Shown here: one piece after another, positions 47,072 to 59,367 of the stretch
How positions within the stretch are numbered: position 1 is the first letter of the stretch
Layout: every line of letters begins with the position of its first letter
Assembly: GCA_029721515.1 (NCBI GenBank)
Contig: CM056563.1
Location: 14,526,454-14,590,453 of the forward strand
Origin: Synanceia verrucosa
Lineage: Eukaryota; Chordata; Actinopteri; Perciformes; Synanceiidae
Reading direction: 5' to 3'
DNA length: 64,000 nucleotides
Translations under genes and position numbers: made by a program
Notes under the pieces: model-generated
Databases searched by the model: none
The model's input: the letters and a program-made list of their open reading frames with translations, nothing else
What the model was told of the DNA's origin: nothing

Positions 47072-47233
47072 GGGCGGCTCGATGGTACAGTGGCTAGAAT
47101 GTCGCCTCACAGCAAGAAGGTACTGGGTTTGATTCCCGGCCCGGGGCCTTTCTGTGTGGAGTTTGCATGTTCTCCCCGTGTCTGCGTGGGTTTTCTCCGG
47201 GTACTCCAGCTTCCTCCCACCATCCAAAAACAT
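47072..47233 (+). repeat. 5' half of the SINE family
   Basis: It matches the first 160 nt of the copy at 16945 (CGCCTCACAGCAAGAAGGTA, then TTCCCGGCCCGGGGCC) and then stops abruptly at CATCCAAAAACATTG. Confidence 0.72.
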
Positions 47234-47274
47234 TGTCTCGTCTCGTGAGCTCAGTGTATCGTCACACCCCTAAT
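47234..47274 (-). repeat. end of a hAT-type repeat fused to the SINE fragment
   Basis: On the minus strand it reads TTAGGGGTGTGACGATACAC then TGAGCTCACGAGACGAGAC, the style of a fish hAT terminus. It abuts the broken SINE directly. Confidence 0.5.
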
Positions 47275-48462
47275 CGATAGAGTTGCTCTTTAATCATTCC
47301 CATCTGCTCTACATACTGCATGTCTGCCCGTGCGTTACAGATCGTCGTCTATTAAAATGACAGACGTCGGTGTCTTTTTGCTCACCGATAGTAACTGGCA
47401 TCAATAAAACTTTAATCAATAGATGAAATGACTCAGGTAAACAGAGCTGCCTGTGTCTGTCAGTTGTGTCTGAGCGTGCGTCTGCGATGGAGTAAAAGAA
47501 AGGAGGTCAGGTAAAAGTGTCATTGATTTATGGCTGGCGTCTGAGGAATGAGGAAACCATTTATTATGGAAGCCCATTAGGAATGTATGCGTATCTGTGT
47601 GAGAGGAATAGGAGAGAGAGAGAAAGAAGGAGGATGGAGGGACAGTGCATCATCATTTATAAGGCTCCTCCATTAGCCTGAGTGCTTCCGTGACAACATA
47701 ATGGCGGTTGCCCAGACACCAGGGTCACTGTAGTTATGAACGCGCTGGACAACCACTGATGTCAATGTAGCAAAGTGGGTCCCATAGTCCCACTTGGCAA
47801 ACACTCATACAGAAAAGCACACACTCTGCCTGGGCAGGGCAACTGTTTAGGATCTGAGAGGGTTTTCTGAACTAATCAATAATGAAAGACGGGATGATGG
47901 GAAATGAAAGAAAGAGCACAAACGAGCGAGTGAACAAGAAAGACTGGAGGGAAATGGCAAGTGGTTGAAAACAAGAGAGACACAGAGTGATGGAGAACAG
48001 TCCCATGAGAGTTTATTCCAATACAGAGCAGTTACAATAGAGTTATACAGGCCCATTTTCCCAAAAAGCTTCTCAGTGGTAAGATTATCTGTTCCATTAT
48101 GAACCAACGAACTGAGAAGTGCTTAAGATGTGTTTGTGACTTTCATTGTAACTAATGGATTCTGTAGTAACAAGAACTAGGAGAAAGAAAAAAGTAAAGT
48201 AAAGCAGTGAAAAGAGGGAAGAATTGTTTTTGGTGTCTTAAGATGTTGCCGACATCTAATCTGGAATGTACAGAACTCTAGAAAACCTTGCAATGTTTCC
48301 CTCCCTCCCCTCTGTGATTTAAATATCAGAGAAGGTTCCAAATAATGTTCCCCCTAATTTTTAATGTGTCCAAGCAAACACACAAACTCCCTGAGAATTC
48401 CTTGGACCGCTATGAGCAACATCAGATGTGCACACTGTTGTCACTTAGATGATAACAAGTAG

Positions 48463-48600
48463 GGCTGGGTACCGAATTTCGATACTTTTGTAGCACCGAC
48501 CAAAAAGCTCTGATCCTATCGGGTGTCAAGAACTGAAAACTGAAGCTGTTTTTGCGGCAAATTCCGATACCTAAGTGACTGTGAAGCACGCGTGCTGATG
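48463..48600 (+). repeat. TAGGGCTGGGTACCGA-type element, left end
   Basis: It begins TAGGGCTGGGTACCGAATTT and continues with GATAC motifs. No right end was found nearby; the same terminus, inverted, is at 31217-31230. Confidence 0.5.
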
Positions 48601-48629
48601 GCACTAGGGACGGGGGATATGTCCTCTTC

Positions 48630-48895
48630 AGATTCACATGTTGGTACACAAATATCAGAATTTCCAAGCTCCAAGTCCAAATTTTTGAAACAGAACCCTC
48701 TGTGAAGTTAGATCTCCAACTCAGAAAGTCAGATTAATCTCACCAACCAGACATAGAATTCATGCTATCTGACGTAAACAGTAGCTACATGTTTTCTTGT
48801 ACGTTTGTAAGGCTGGAAGAGCTGGAAGCACTAAACTTTGAGATTACGATGATCTGAGCTCCAAGTTCTGACTTCCACTGAACACACCATAAGAC
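48630..48895. repeat. interspersed repeat shared with 2130 and 24205
   Basis: GGAATTTCCAAG-type phrases, ACATAGAATTCATGCT, TGTAAGGCTGGAAGAGCTG and AAGCACTAAACTTTGAG recur at 24255-24430, and the first part at 2190-2215. Confidence 0.6.
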
Positions 48896-48900
48896 ATAAG

Positions 48901-49424
48901 GCTCATATCAATAAATAATTAATTTTGGCCTCCTCGATTCCTATCCTCCGTCATAGTCCCGCCCATGTGAGATGCGAGCGGAGGACATGAGGAGGAGACT
49001 CGAGGAGAGAGGAGTCGAGGCAGCAGCATATAACAAAATAAGACGTCCTCTCCTCAGAGCTGTCATTTCAAAGTGACGTCATTTAAATATGACGTGTGCC
49101 ATTACACAGTGAATAACTGAAAGTTTAGTCGTGCATATAAGTATCATAAATAACCACCACAACTTCTGCTACAACACTTACCCTTGTGAAGTCCTGCTCC
49201 CACCATGGTTTGTACATTCCAGCTGTGTTAACTGCCCCTTTTATACGCATATCATAGCTCCTCCAGAGAGCCTCCTGTGTCCTCCAGGTGCATTTAAGGA
49301 ATTGAGATGTCCTTCAAAATGGCGAGCTGAGATTGATTTCCGGGTCACACGCAGGAGGATGGAGGAGACGAGGACGATGGAGGATGGAGGAGAAAAGGAG
49401 GCCGAAATTAATGAATTGAGATGA
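48901..49424. mobile_element. probable miniature DNA element with inverted ends
   Basis: The left end (TTAATTTTGGCCTCCTCGAT at 48919) and the right end (AAGGAGGCCGAAATTAAT at 49396) are near reverse complements. Inverted CCTCC/GGAGG-rich subterminal blocks sit inside each. There is no transposase frame. Confidence 0.5.
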
Positions 49425-52400
49425 GCACTCCCCAGGGTCCCAAAGAGGAACTGGTAGCAGCCTGTGTCTGTTGATCATCATCAGACCATTGCGAAATGGT
49501 ATAAATATAAATTGTTATGTGTTTATTGTTTATGCTCTGTGTGCAGTGAATGCAGGAGCAGTGCAGCTTCGAGGGAACATGGGTTTGCAAATGATGTTTG
49601 GCTAATCAGAAGAAAATGGAGCCTTCCCAAAGCACTATTACTCAAACAAAAGTTGCACCCATCTTACTCTGTTTTGCTGTCTTCCACTTTGCTCGAATTT
49701 TGCTATCGATTTATTCTCGTCTACTCACACAGGTATAAATATCCTGCACTAATTAGTGAAAAAGGTCAGTTTTTTTGTTAATTTGGACAAGTCAAGACTT
49801 ATTGACTGGCCTATTGGCAGTGGTAAATGGCAAGAAGGGATGCGTTGTAAATTGGCAGTAGACTTAAGTCTTTAGTCACACAAGCTCAAGGGATGTCACT
49901 GCCAGTCTGTCTGTCCATTCTCCACCTTGGTCCAGAATATCTCAATATTTGATGGACTGCTATGGATTTTTTAACACACATTAATGGTATTTCATTGTCT
50001 CAGTGCAGAAAAAATCAGGGACAACAACGGAAGACAAACGTAGCCTAAAATAAACACAACTAGATAAAACCATAGTTGCTCTATATGATTGAGATCTTTA
50101 CCATAGTAGTATTTGCTATGTAAAGATACAGCAGAGTAATATAATGCAGAGAATAAAGTTGCTCTCCCTCTGTATGTTGCAATCTCAGCTTCTCTATGAT
50201 TTGTTGACATATCCAGGTTGTTGTTGCAGTAATGTAGTAGCCTCCCCCCTCAGGTAAAAGCTGTTAACTCTGCTGGTACCGTTGATTTCAGTATTAACAT
50301 GTTTTTATTGTTCCCAGCTCAGCTTTCATCATGTTCAGAGTCAATAGAGACGTCTTAATCATGTATTCAGCAGCGCTTATGGAAGATGGCCATGGCTGTC
50401 AGAAGGTTTTGTCTCTCTTTCTGTTTTTCTGATTTATGAACTGAGTGCATGTCTATGAATAAATTGTGCACGTCTATGAAGAAATCAATGAATATGTATA
50501 TGTATTATATTGACAGCCAGTGTTTTCTGTTTATTTTGTATTCTTGTACAGTTTGATAAGTTGGTGAAAAAAGCAAAGTCGGAGCTCTGCTATGAATCCC
50601 TGAACGTTATCAATTAGCTTTAAGCAACGCTATACCAAAGTGAAGCCTTACAGAGCTGCTAGACTTTTATTCTTGTTTATATTTAGAGAAGCAACAGACC
50701 ATATAGAGATGTGAGGAGGAGGTGAGAAAGATATTAGCAAAGGTTGCAGTTCATTCCTCACTGATCAGCTCATGAAGCCCCACTGCTGCAACTTTATTAT
50801 AAAAGGACATATCCAGTAACACTGGGAGAGTGTGTGTGTGTGTGTGTGAGTGAGAGAGAGGGAAAAGATGTGCACAGCAGCACATAGAGCTCTATCACTG
50901 TGTGTGTTTTTGCACTAAGAATGTACAGAGCAGCAGGCACGGTCCCACAGGCAGTAAAATCTATATTTCAAGAGCTGCTGTAGACTTCTGCCTGCTGCTT
51001 TGAAGACCAATGCTGGAGTGATGGAGTGAGTGGAGTGGTGGTGGTGGTGGTGGATGAACGGAAGCATGAATAGAAAAACATGTCAAATGGCAGAAAAAAA
51101 TCCGAACTGATCATAATCACCAGATGCACGCAACAAGAACAAGTGGTGGTTGAAGCGATACTGCCAAATCCTACGCTGGAAAATAACTCTGCACATGATA
51201 ACTGGCACCAGACCGTTGCTCAGCAAATTATTGAAGAGATTAAATGGAAATTATGACTCACTTATCTGCTGTCCCTTCATTGTCATTGCATACAAATACC
51301 CACTGGACACACTGTGATCAATAGGGAAGCCATAGATCACAGAGTTAACAAAAGATGATTTCCTACTCGACTCTTCGTCCATTTTATTGTTTTAGTTGTT
51401 ATAATTATTTTAAGCGCTATCATTTAGGAAAACAAATAAGTCTTTCAGACGTCTGACTTCCAAAGACTCACCACGTGACTCATTCCAAGCAGCATAAATA
51501 ATCAAATAAGAGCTCAATGACTTATGAGAACAAACAGACTATTAGGATTAATGTACGCTTCGATGTGGTGGTGTGATAGCTAATTCCTTCCTTTTATGGT
51601 TAGCTCTAATGCCTTGCGCCTTAGTCATTAAAGTATACTTTCCTTCAGTACGGAGTCAGATTGTTTCTCTATCCTCTGAACTGAGTTCAAATGGAAAATG
51701 TGAAGTATTTTCACCATTCAAGTATGTTGACATAACCTTTTCAAGGACCTGCTTTACCTTCCAGAGCAGTAATATTGTTCTAGATGTCTATTATTTATTA
51801 TTCTTTGTTGAAATGTCTTTTTTTCTCTGACACAGTAGATTTTTAAAACACAGAGTACACAGAAGGAGGAGGGGAAACAGGCTTGGAAGTTTGCTGTCAG
51901 CGTCACTTACACTTTAAAAGCTTCACAGAGAATTTGTTTTACACATGTCAATATGAGATTATTCGAAGGCCGCATGGAAAAACTCCCAGCACAGGATGAG
52001 GGAACAGAACCCTCCAAAGCCAACCTGATTTGTATCTTAAAGTTTGTGATTCACATTCATGCTGACTAAATGACCTTTTATTTTGTCAGGGTTGGGTTTG
52101 CTTCACATCTGATGTCCAAATATTACATAATACCATGTAAATTTGTAATTTTACAATGGTAAAACGAGCCGAGACAGTGGCTAGTAACAACGATAGGAGG
52201 TTAGCTATGCTAGTGTGCAGCAACAATGGGCCAATGTGGATGGATGAGCCGATGTACTGTATGAGGGGCTGTTCAGATGATCTTCCCACTGACAACGAGA
52301 CTCTTTGAAACATGCAAATACAAGGTGTTGCAATGCCTGGAGGATAACACATAACACTGGACATAGGTATGCTATAGAAAATGAACAAGAAGGGTTCATG

Positions 52401-55259
52401 TCTTTGCATGATTTGTCCTGGTGAGTCACAAGAGAGGTCATTTTTTTTCTGCACTGTTGTCCCTGATCTCTGATAACCAATCAGCCAACCTGTCTTTAAA
52501 TGCAGGAACATGAATATTGATTAGAGGGGGAGAAGGGGAGAAAATCTGACATGATGTGAGAATGACAGATGTTTTCATGTGTGTTCAGACACAATCAACC
52601 ATAGCAGCGTTTGCGTCTGTCTGCACATTCCCACCGTTTCTGCATTTGCGTGGGTGCATGCATGTGTGTGTGCGCAGACATGCATTAACTCATTGCAGAG
52701 TGGACGGTTATGGTTATGCTCTCAAACAGCACAGTCTGGTTGCATAGCAACAGACTCCACTCCCCCTTCACCCCCTCTTCCTCTTTTTCCTCTACTCTTC
52801 CTCTGCATGAGTGTTTGAACTACAGAGTAACCTGAAAACATTCTTCAGGCTTTCTACACACTCACCTCTGAGAGCGCCGGCTCGCTTAAACGACACCACA
52901 TCATGCATGTGTGTGTCTGTCACACTGGGGCGTGTGTGCGTCTGCTTGTGTCAGTTGTGCATGCCTGTTATCCGTGGATTTCACAGGGCTGAACACATGA
53001 AAGAGGATGTGAGAGGAAGAGGTCCTCCTCCTCCCAGCTCTGCAGCATCACAGACAGAGAGACAGGGAACTCAAATCAAGCCTGCAGCCTAATGTGGCCG
53101 AATATTAATGTTTTTACTCTGAATATCAGTGAGCGCTTTTATGTCTGCCTAGCTCTTATATGGTAGGGGTTTTTTTTCCATCTTCAGCTTTCTTCCTCTC
53201 TCTTCATCCCCTCATTCTCCCACATGCACAGACAGTTTCGGCTTGCACAGCAAACTGGGAATTCTGCATGTCTTGACAATCACATTACACCCCCATGTGC
53301 TCTCTCCCCACCTTCCCTGTGGCCTAGATAGAGAAATATGCATAACTTCTTCATTTACCCCTGCAGCTGAAGTATACTAGATAATTCACATTACTAACAG
53401 ATGCTGCAAATATGCGTTTTATTGTCATCCACATTGGGTGTTGCAATAACCTCCTGATGTTGCGCTATAGCCGCTGTCACTGGATAAATATGCAGCCCTG
53501 ATGCATGGATGTGTGTGCCAGGTGCAGTTCAGCGGCATGGTCTCCATATTGAACAGTAATCATGACACTATATATAATGAGGGATGCAGTTCAGAACAGT
53601 GAACCCGCTCAACTACAGCTCCAGATTAGGTTTATCTGCGGTGTAATTTGTGTGTTTACAGATGTGCATGCAGATGACGTGAGGGAATGCCCCGCGCTGG
53701 CCGTGGCAGTAATGTGTGCCATTTTATGCATTCAACATTATGAGAAGATTGGATTTGGATAAACACAATTGTAATGTGGTATCTGACTGCAGCCAGCAGA
53801 GAGCTTGTTATGACCCAGTAATCCAAACATTAATAAAAAGTTAAATCCTGCCAGAGGAAGGCAAAAACAAAGCTCAGTGTAACACTGTCAGCTGCACTGC
53901 GCTGCATAAAGGCAGCCACTCTAGATAAAAGGCACTTCATAACGTCTATAATAAAATGTTGTTTTTTTTTACAACTCAACATATTGCCTATTGTATACAA
54001 GATGCTGTGTTATGTTTGGGCGCAGTTGGATTTATGATTTATGATATCAAGCCTTTCCCAATCTGTGAAACATACTGACATATTAAGTTAATGTCTCCAA
54101 AGTGAATATTTAGTCTGACAAACTGAGAACTTAACATGTTCAATTAATGCTTTTAAGAAATGGAGAAAAGCAACCAGAGCAGCAGATGTTTGGTAGTAAT
54201 GAGTGTGATTAAAGCGGCTATAATCAGTGTTTTCATATTAACAGTGGATCACAGAAGTTGCGCGGAGAGCAAAAGTGAACTACAAAGACAGATTTACATT
54301 TACTTTGTGGGCACAAGCACAACTCATAATTCACCGGGATATATATTTAAGTTGATCAATAAATTCACACCACATATTTCCACATGTTGTTAACCTCCCA
54401 TTCATTATTATTACAATTAGCAGTGGATGAAGCCTATAATGTGAAAAGTGTTGACAAATTCACTGAGAATTAACACCTTGTTATTTTCCCTTTTTCCTGC
54501 ATTTTAGCATCTATCAGCTCATTGTTTTGGTTTTAGATCTGCAAATAGGCAATTAACATGATATAACTTCCTCATATTTTATGTATTTCATTTATTCAGG
54601 CTCATTCTGCATAATTACAAACTAACCAGGGCCTGACATTCAGATGGACTTAGAGCACATAATTCTGCTCCCACGTTAAAACATTTTCATGGTGAGGTGA
54701 GTCGAAGCAAATGTGATTCCAGTAGCTTAAAGTTTATCAAACCGTGAAGAAGCTGCCTGCTCATTCCAGTTTAAACATGGGAAGAAAGCAAATCAGAATC
54801 AGAAACAACTTTAATTGTCCCCGGGGGGCAATTTGAGAGGCAAAGAGTAGCAGCAAAGTGAGTACAAAATACAAGAAGAGTGCAGTGCAAAATATAATAT
54901 AAAATACAATTTAAAACAAGGTGCAAGGCAAAAATGGATTCGAATCAGTCTAGGTGGCAGTCTGACCACAAGGATCTGTTGGTTCGCAGAGGCTAACATC
55001 TGTCCCAACCTTGTTTGTTAAGGCTGTTTGCAGAAGGTGGATCAGCTGACTCTTCCACAGTTAACAAACTGATCACAGTGTGATTAGGAGGAAGGTGAGA
55101 AGGTGCAACCCTGTGGAGCTTTATGAGGTGAGGCCTGTGGTTTCAACATGTTTGAGCAAATCTGATGTGACAGCAAGCTCATATCGTCAACCGCTATTAG
55201 CATGGATGCACATCATTTAGTCCTCCTGTTCTTTATCACTGTAAATCTTTAAATGGCTG
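49425..55259. other. no recognised gene; possible noncoding conserved sequence
   Basis: It contains a GGT trinucleotide run (51036-51053), a (GT)n tract near 50830, a repeat phrase near 49921-49975 and a LINE-type tail on the minus strand (54795-54870, AACTTTAATTGTCCCC). From about 53380 to 54760 the sequence is AT-rich, complex and free of recognisable repeats, which suggests but does not prove regulatory DNA. Confidence 0.4.
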
Positions 55260-56561
55260 TTAAAGCTATAGTCTGTCATTGTGTATTCAGAAAAAGGAAG
55301 GAAAAGAATCAGACCTCTGTGGCAGCTGCAGGACTGTAATCTGGCCAATCCCTGCCATTCAGTTTGAATGGAAAGAACGGATCGGATGTCTTCATGTCTC
55401 GTCCTGCTCATGTCTCGTCCTCCCTCCTCCCCACAGTTACTGGAAATATCCAGCACACTCCTCTGCAGAAATACACAGCAGGAGAATCTGTTCTGTAGGG
55501 AACAATGGCAGAGAAAATGTAGCCAAAAATACCACTTCCAGTGTTACTTCTGACGGCTCACCCTGCTAAAGAGGAAAAGAGAAGAAAGAGGGAGGCAGAA
55601 AAGACTGTGACAAAACTCTGGATAAAGCTAAGAGGACAAACCAGAGTCAACATCTGTGGAGACACTGAGGCATCTGATTGGGACTGAAAAGTTGCTTTCG
55701 TTCTGTTGGACAGGTAATTATTAATTATTATTAATTATTTGTTTAGCTTTGAGAGGAGTTATTTTCATGAAATATGTAATGTTTGTCAACTTAGCTACTA
55801 TTGTAGTGCGTATTAGCCCGATGCTAACGTTAGCTTCCCTGTGGGTGTAAGCTGGTCGTAGGTGCGGCTTGTATTGAAGAGGTTATAGGATATGACATTT
55901 TGATCATATTGTACAGTCATAGTCTCCAGTGTCTGCATTATAAAGGTGCTCACAGACTCCAGCAGACTGTGAACAGAGCAGAATCTGGATGTCCGTTCAG
56001 CTCAAAGCTTCCATAGTGGAGCACACCATTAGTGGTTTCCTGTGAAATTTCTGTGAATCAAAACGATGTCACCTATAAAGCGGGTCACTGTGAAAAATTG
56101 ATGCCAAGCAGTGTTTTGTGTGACAGTAGTGTGGAGCTGCGGTTGCAGAATTTGAGCTTTTCGCACTCTGTGTCCGTTCCACCGGAGTATGTTTGGGCCT
56201 TTAGCCCAATGCTAACATTAGCTTATCTGTGCTTGTAAACTGGTCGTCAGTATTGTCACTTGTATTGAAGGGATTATAGGGTATGACATTTTGATCATAT
56301 TGCACAGCCATAGTCATCACTGTCTGCATTATAAAGGTGACAAAATGACGTTGATATATTGGCTTTGAGCGGGACATTTTACAACTGTGGTGATGAATCA
56401 TAACGGCTTTCCTCTCCCTGCTGAATCCTACTGTCAGATGATCAAGTTTGAATGGGAGGGAGAGGAGAGTGTGGAGATAAGAGGAGGCTGAGAGGAGGTG
56501 CCACTTTCAAATCCAGCTAGCTCTCTTGCTAACTCTCTAACATGACAGACTATAGCTTTAA
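55260..56561. mobile_element. 1.3 kb DNA element with perfect 20 bp inverted ends and TTAA termini
   Basis: TTAAAGCTATAGTCTGTCAT at 55260-55279 is exactly reverse-complemented at 56542-56561. Both extremes are TTAA. It contains two direct copies of a 137-139 nt block (55812-55948 and 56201-56339). No transposase was found, so it is non-autonomous. Confidence 0.75.
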
Positions 56562-58085
56562 GGTAAGGTGACTTGACATCCCTGATTTCTGGGGACAGTC
56601 TCCGTTTTGGATCATCAGTCCCTGAATATATCGCTGATTTTACGCACCACCTTTAGAGAAGAAGAAGAAGACGAAGAAGAACAGCAGAGCGTGCTCATCA
56701 CCAGCTCTCACCTTCTGGACCTCAAGGCATGATCGTTTTTTTGGGGACCTCTCTTGTGTTACGGTATGTGTAAAATTTACACATTTCCAGATTTAAATTA
56801 AATTTGAATTAAGTTTGAATAAACATGTAAAAATAAATTAAACCGTAATTGTTTCTTCATTTCGTCTTGAGCTGGAATTAATTCCAGAAATCTGGTCACG
56901 TCATATTAAAGTCTCTTTATATGGCCAGAATTTTTTCCCAGCAGCAGTGAGGGTGACTTTAAACCTGTTCTGGCAATCAACATCCCTGCTCTAAGGCAGG
57001 TGGGTGTAGGTGAAGGAGGGTAGGTATGGGAAAAGGGGACAGTGGAGGGAGGCAAGGATGATGTAACGAGTGGAGGAGGAAAGGTCACTTCAGCATCTCA
57101 ACTCCTCTTAAATGTTCTTGGCCTGGTTGACAGCAACGGCTGTCTCTCGGCATCCTCTGTCTGTCTGCAGCCACTTGCGCTGTCACAGTTGCCACCTTAG
57201 CAACCTGCATGTAAGACAGATTTGGGCCTGGAGTGTTTCTTTGCAGAGATCATTTGTCAAGCGCCGTCCAGCACTGTGACTCTGTGAAGGCAGCAAGTGA
57301 GCTCAAGCATCTATTTGTAATGACACGCTCAGGAGTTGTTGCAAGAAGCCTTTTGAGGAAAAAAAAATATAGCAATTAGGTGACGAGTTATGGCCACAAG
57401 GGGGGGTGCCGAACCCCACAGAGTCAAAGTCTTGACCAAGGAGGGGCTTTGCTCAGACGTAGTGCAGATACACAAACACATTCATGTTAGAGTGAGCTGT
57501 CATTCAACGAAATGTTGAATATAAATGAGCAGATTATAAAAAGATAAAAGTGAGAGGAGCAGGAAAGGAGAGTAGATGTTGATGACAGTTTTTTATGACA
57601 GGTAATAAGTCTGCTGAGTGTGTCTCGCCTACGGCACCAAAAAAAAAGTCAGGAACTGCACTGGTTGCTGCTGCCAGAAATAAACACTGTCTCATTTCCT
57701 GGGATGTCGCTTTTTTCACAGGAACACCCACCTAACAACATTAAAAAAAGAAGGTAAATACTGTCTGGAAAAGTCAATGAGGGAGTCAGGGATGTTTCTA
57801 ATACCTGGAGTTATTGAGTAGTGCCTGGTCGGTGTGTAGAAGTGCCTTGATCTAAATTGACCAACCACTCTCTAATCCAGCCACAGTGATGGCACATCAT
57901 GAATTAAACATAACCAAACAAGCTCCTTCAGGACTACTAAGTGTTAGCAGGGGCGTTAGTCAAGCTAATGCACATTAATCACTTCAACTAAGTGATATTC
58001 AGGCTACCATGTCTGTAGTGTCTGTTTTTCCATTGTTATTATAAGAACCCGTGTTGTCATGTGTCTGTTTTTGTAATCAAAACTG
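56562..58085. other. no recognised gene
   Basis: AT-rich and purine-rich sequence with a GAAGAA tract near 56658-56680. No exon-like homology was seen. Confidence 0.5.
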
Positions 58086-59160
58086 TACATTCACTGGCCA
58101 CTTTATTAGGTACACCTTGCTAGTAAAATGTTACACCTCATTTTGCCTTCAGAAGTGCCTTAATTTTTCATGTCATACTTTCAACAATGCATTGGAAACA
58201 TTCCTCAGAGATTTTGGACCATATTAACACAACAGCATCACACAGTTGCTGCAGATTTGTTCGCTGCACATCTATGATGAGAATCTCCGTTCCACCACAT
58301 CCCAAAGCTGCTCTATTGGTTTGAGATCTGGTGACTGTGGAGGCCATTGGAGTCCAGTGAACTCTTTGTCATGTTCAAGTGATCAGTTTGAGATGATCTG
58401 AGCTTTGTGACATGGAGCATTATCCTGCAGGAAGCAACCATCAGAAGATGGTTCACTGTGGTCATAAAGGCATGGATATGGTCAGCAACAATACTCATGT
58501 AGGCTACAGTGTTTAAACAATGCTCAGTTGGTACTAAGGGGCCCAAAGTGAGCCAAGAAAATATCCCTCACACCATTACACCACCAGCAGTCTGAACCGT
58601 TGATACATGACAGCATGGATCCATGCTTTCATGTTGTTTATGCCAAATTCTGACCCTACCGTCATGTTCAGCTGAAATCAAGACCTTCAGACCAGGCAAC
58701 GTTTTTCCTTCTTCTATTGTCCAGTGATCCTGTGTGAACTGTAGCCTTACTTTCCTGTTCTTAGCTGACAGGATTGTCACCAGGTGTGCTCTTCTGTCCA
58801 TTCTCCTGTGACCTCCCACATCAACGAAGCATTTTCATCCACACTCACTGGGTAGTTTCTCTTTTTTGGACCATTCTCTGTGAACCCCAGAGATGGTTGT
58901 AGTGAAAATACCAGTAGATCAGCAGTTTCTGAAATACTCAGACCAGTCCATCTGGCACCAACAACCATGACACGTTCAAAGTTACTTAAATCCCCTTTCG
59001 TTCTTATTCTGATGCTCAGTGTAAACTTCAACAGGTTGTCTTGACCGCGTCTACATGCCTAAATGCATTGAGTTGCAGTCATGTGATAGGCTGATTAGTT
59101 ATTTGTGTTAACAAACAATTGAATAGGTGTACCTAATAAAGAGTCTGAACACACTGTACA
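58086..59160. mobile_element. Tc1/mariner-like transposon copy with terminal inverted repeats
   Basis: The ends share CTTTATTAGGTACACCT in inverted form (58101-58117 and 59125-59141), and the outermost TGTACA is also inverted. The length of about 1.07 kb and the transposase remnant inside suit a degraded Tc1-type element. Confidence 0.82.
58313..59031 (-). pseudogene. degraded Tc1-like transposase
   Basis: Three minus-strand segments (59031-58777, 58819-58568 and 58546-58313) give consecutive parts of one protein: VVGARWTGLSISETADLLVF (helix-turn-helix), LSAKNRKVRLQFTQDHWTIE, HDGRVRIWHKQHESMDP and MGPLVPTEHCLNTVAYMSIV. The frame shifts between the first and second segments and a stop lies between the second and third. 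The WSDESRF-type motif that carries the first catalytic aspartate is lost. It cannot encode an active enzyme. Confidence 0.85.
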
Positions 59161-59319
59161 TAATAAAAAAACAAAAACATAACACTTTGATTTACAAACA
59201 ACGTAGGGAATTGTAAACATGCCACCTTTAATGGGTTAATCACCTGACTTGTGGTATTGATTCTTTTTTCCCTGGAGCTACTTGTTGGTGCAAACACTTG
59301 CAATCATTCAGTTATGCTG

Positions 59320-59321
<2 letters not shown>

Positions 59322-59366
<45 letters not shown>

Positions 59367-59367
59367 T
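59322..59367. repeat. (GT)23 microsatellite
   Basis: A perfect GT run. Confidence 0.97.

Noticed and set aside
54160..54393. 77-codon frame with a hydrophobic N-terminal stretch
   Set aside because: AT-rich, unsupported by homology, splice sites or codon bias; more likely chance in noncoding DNA.
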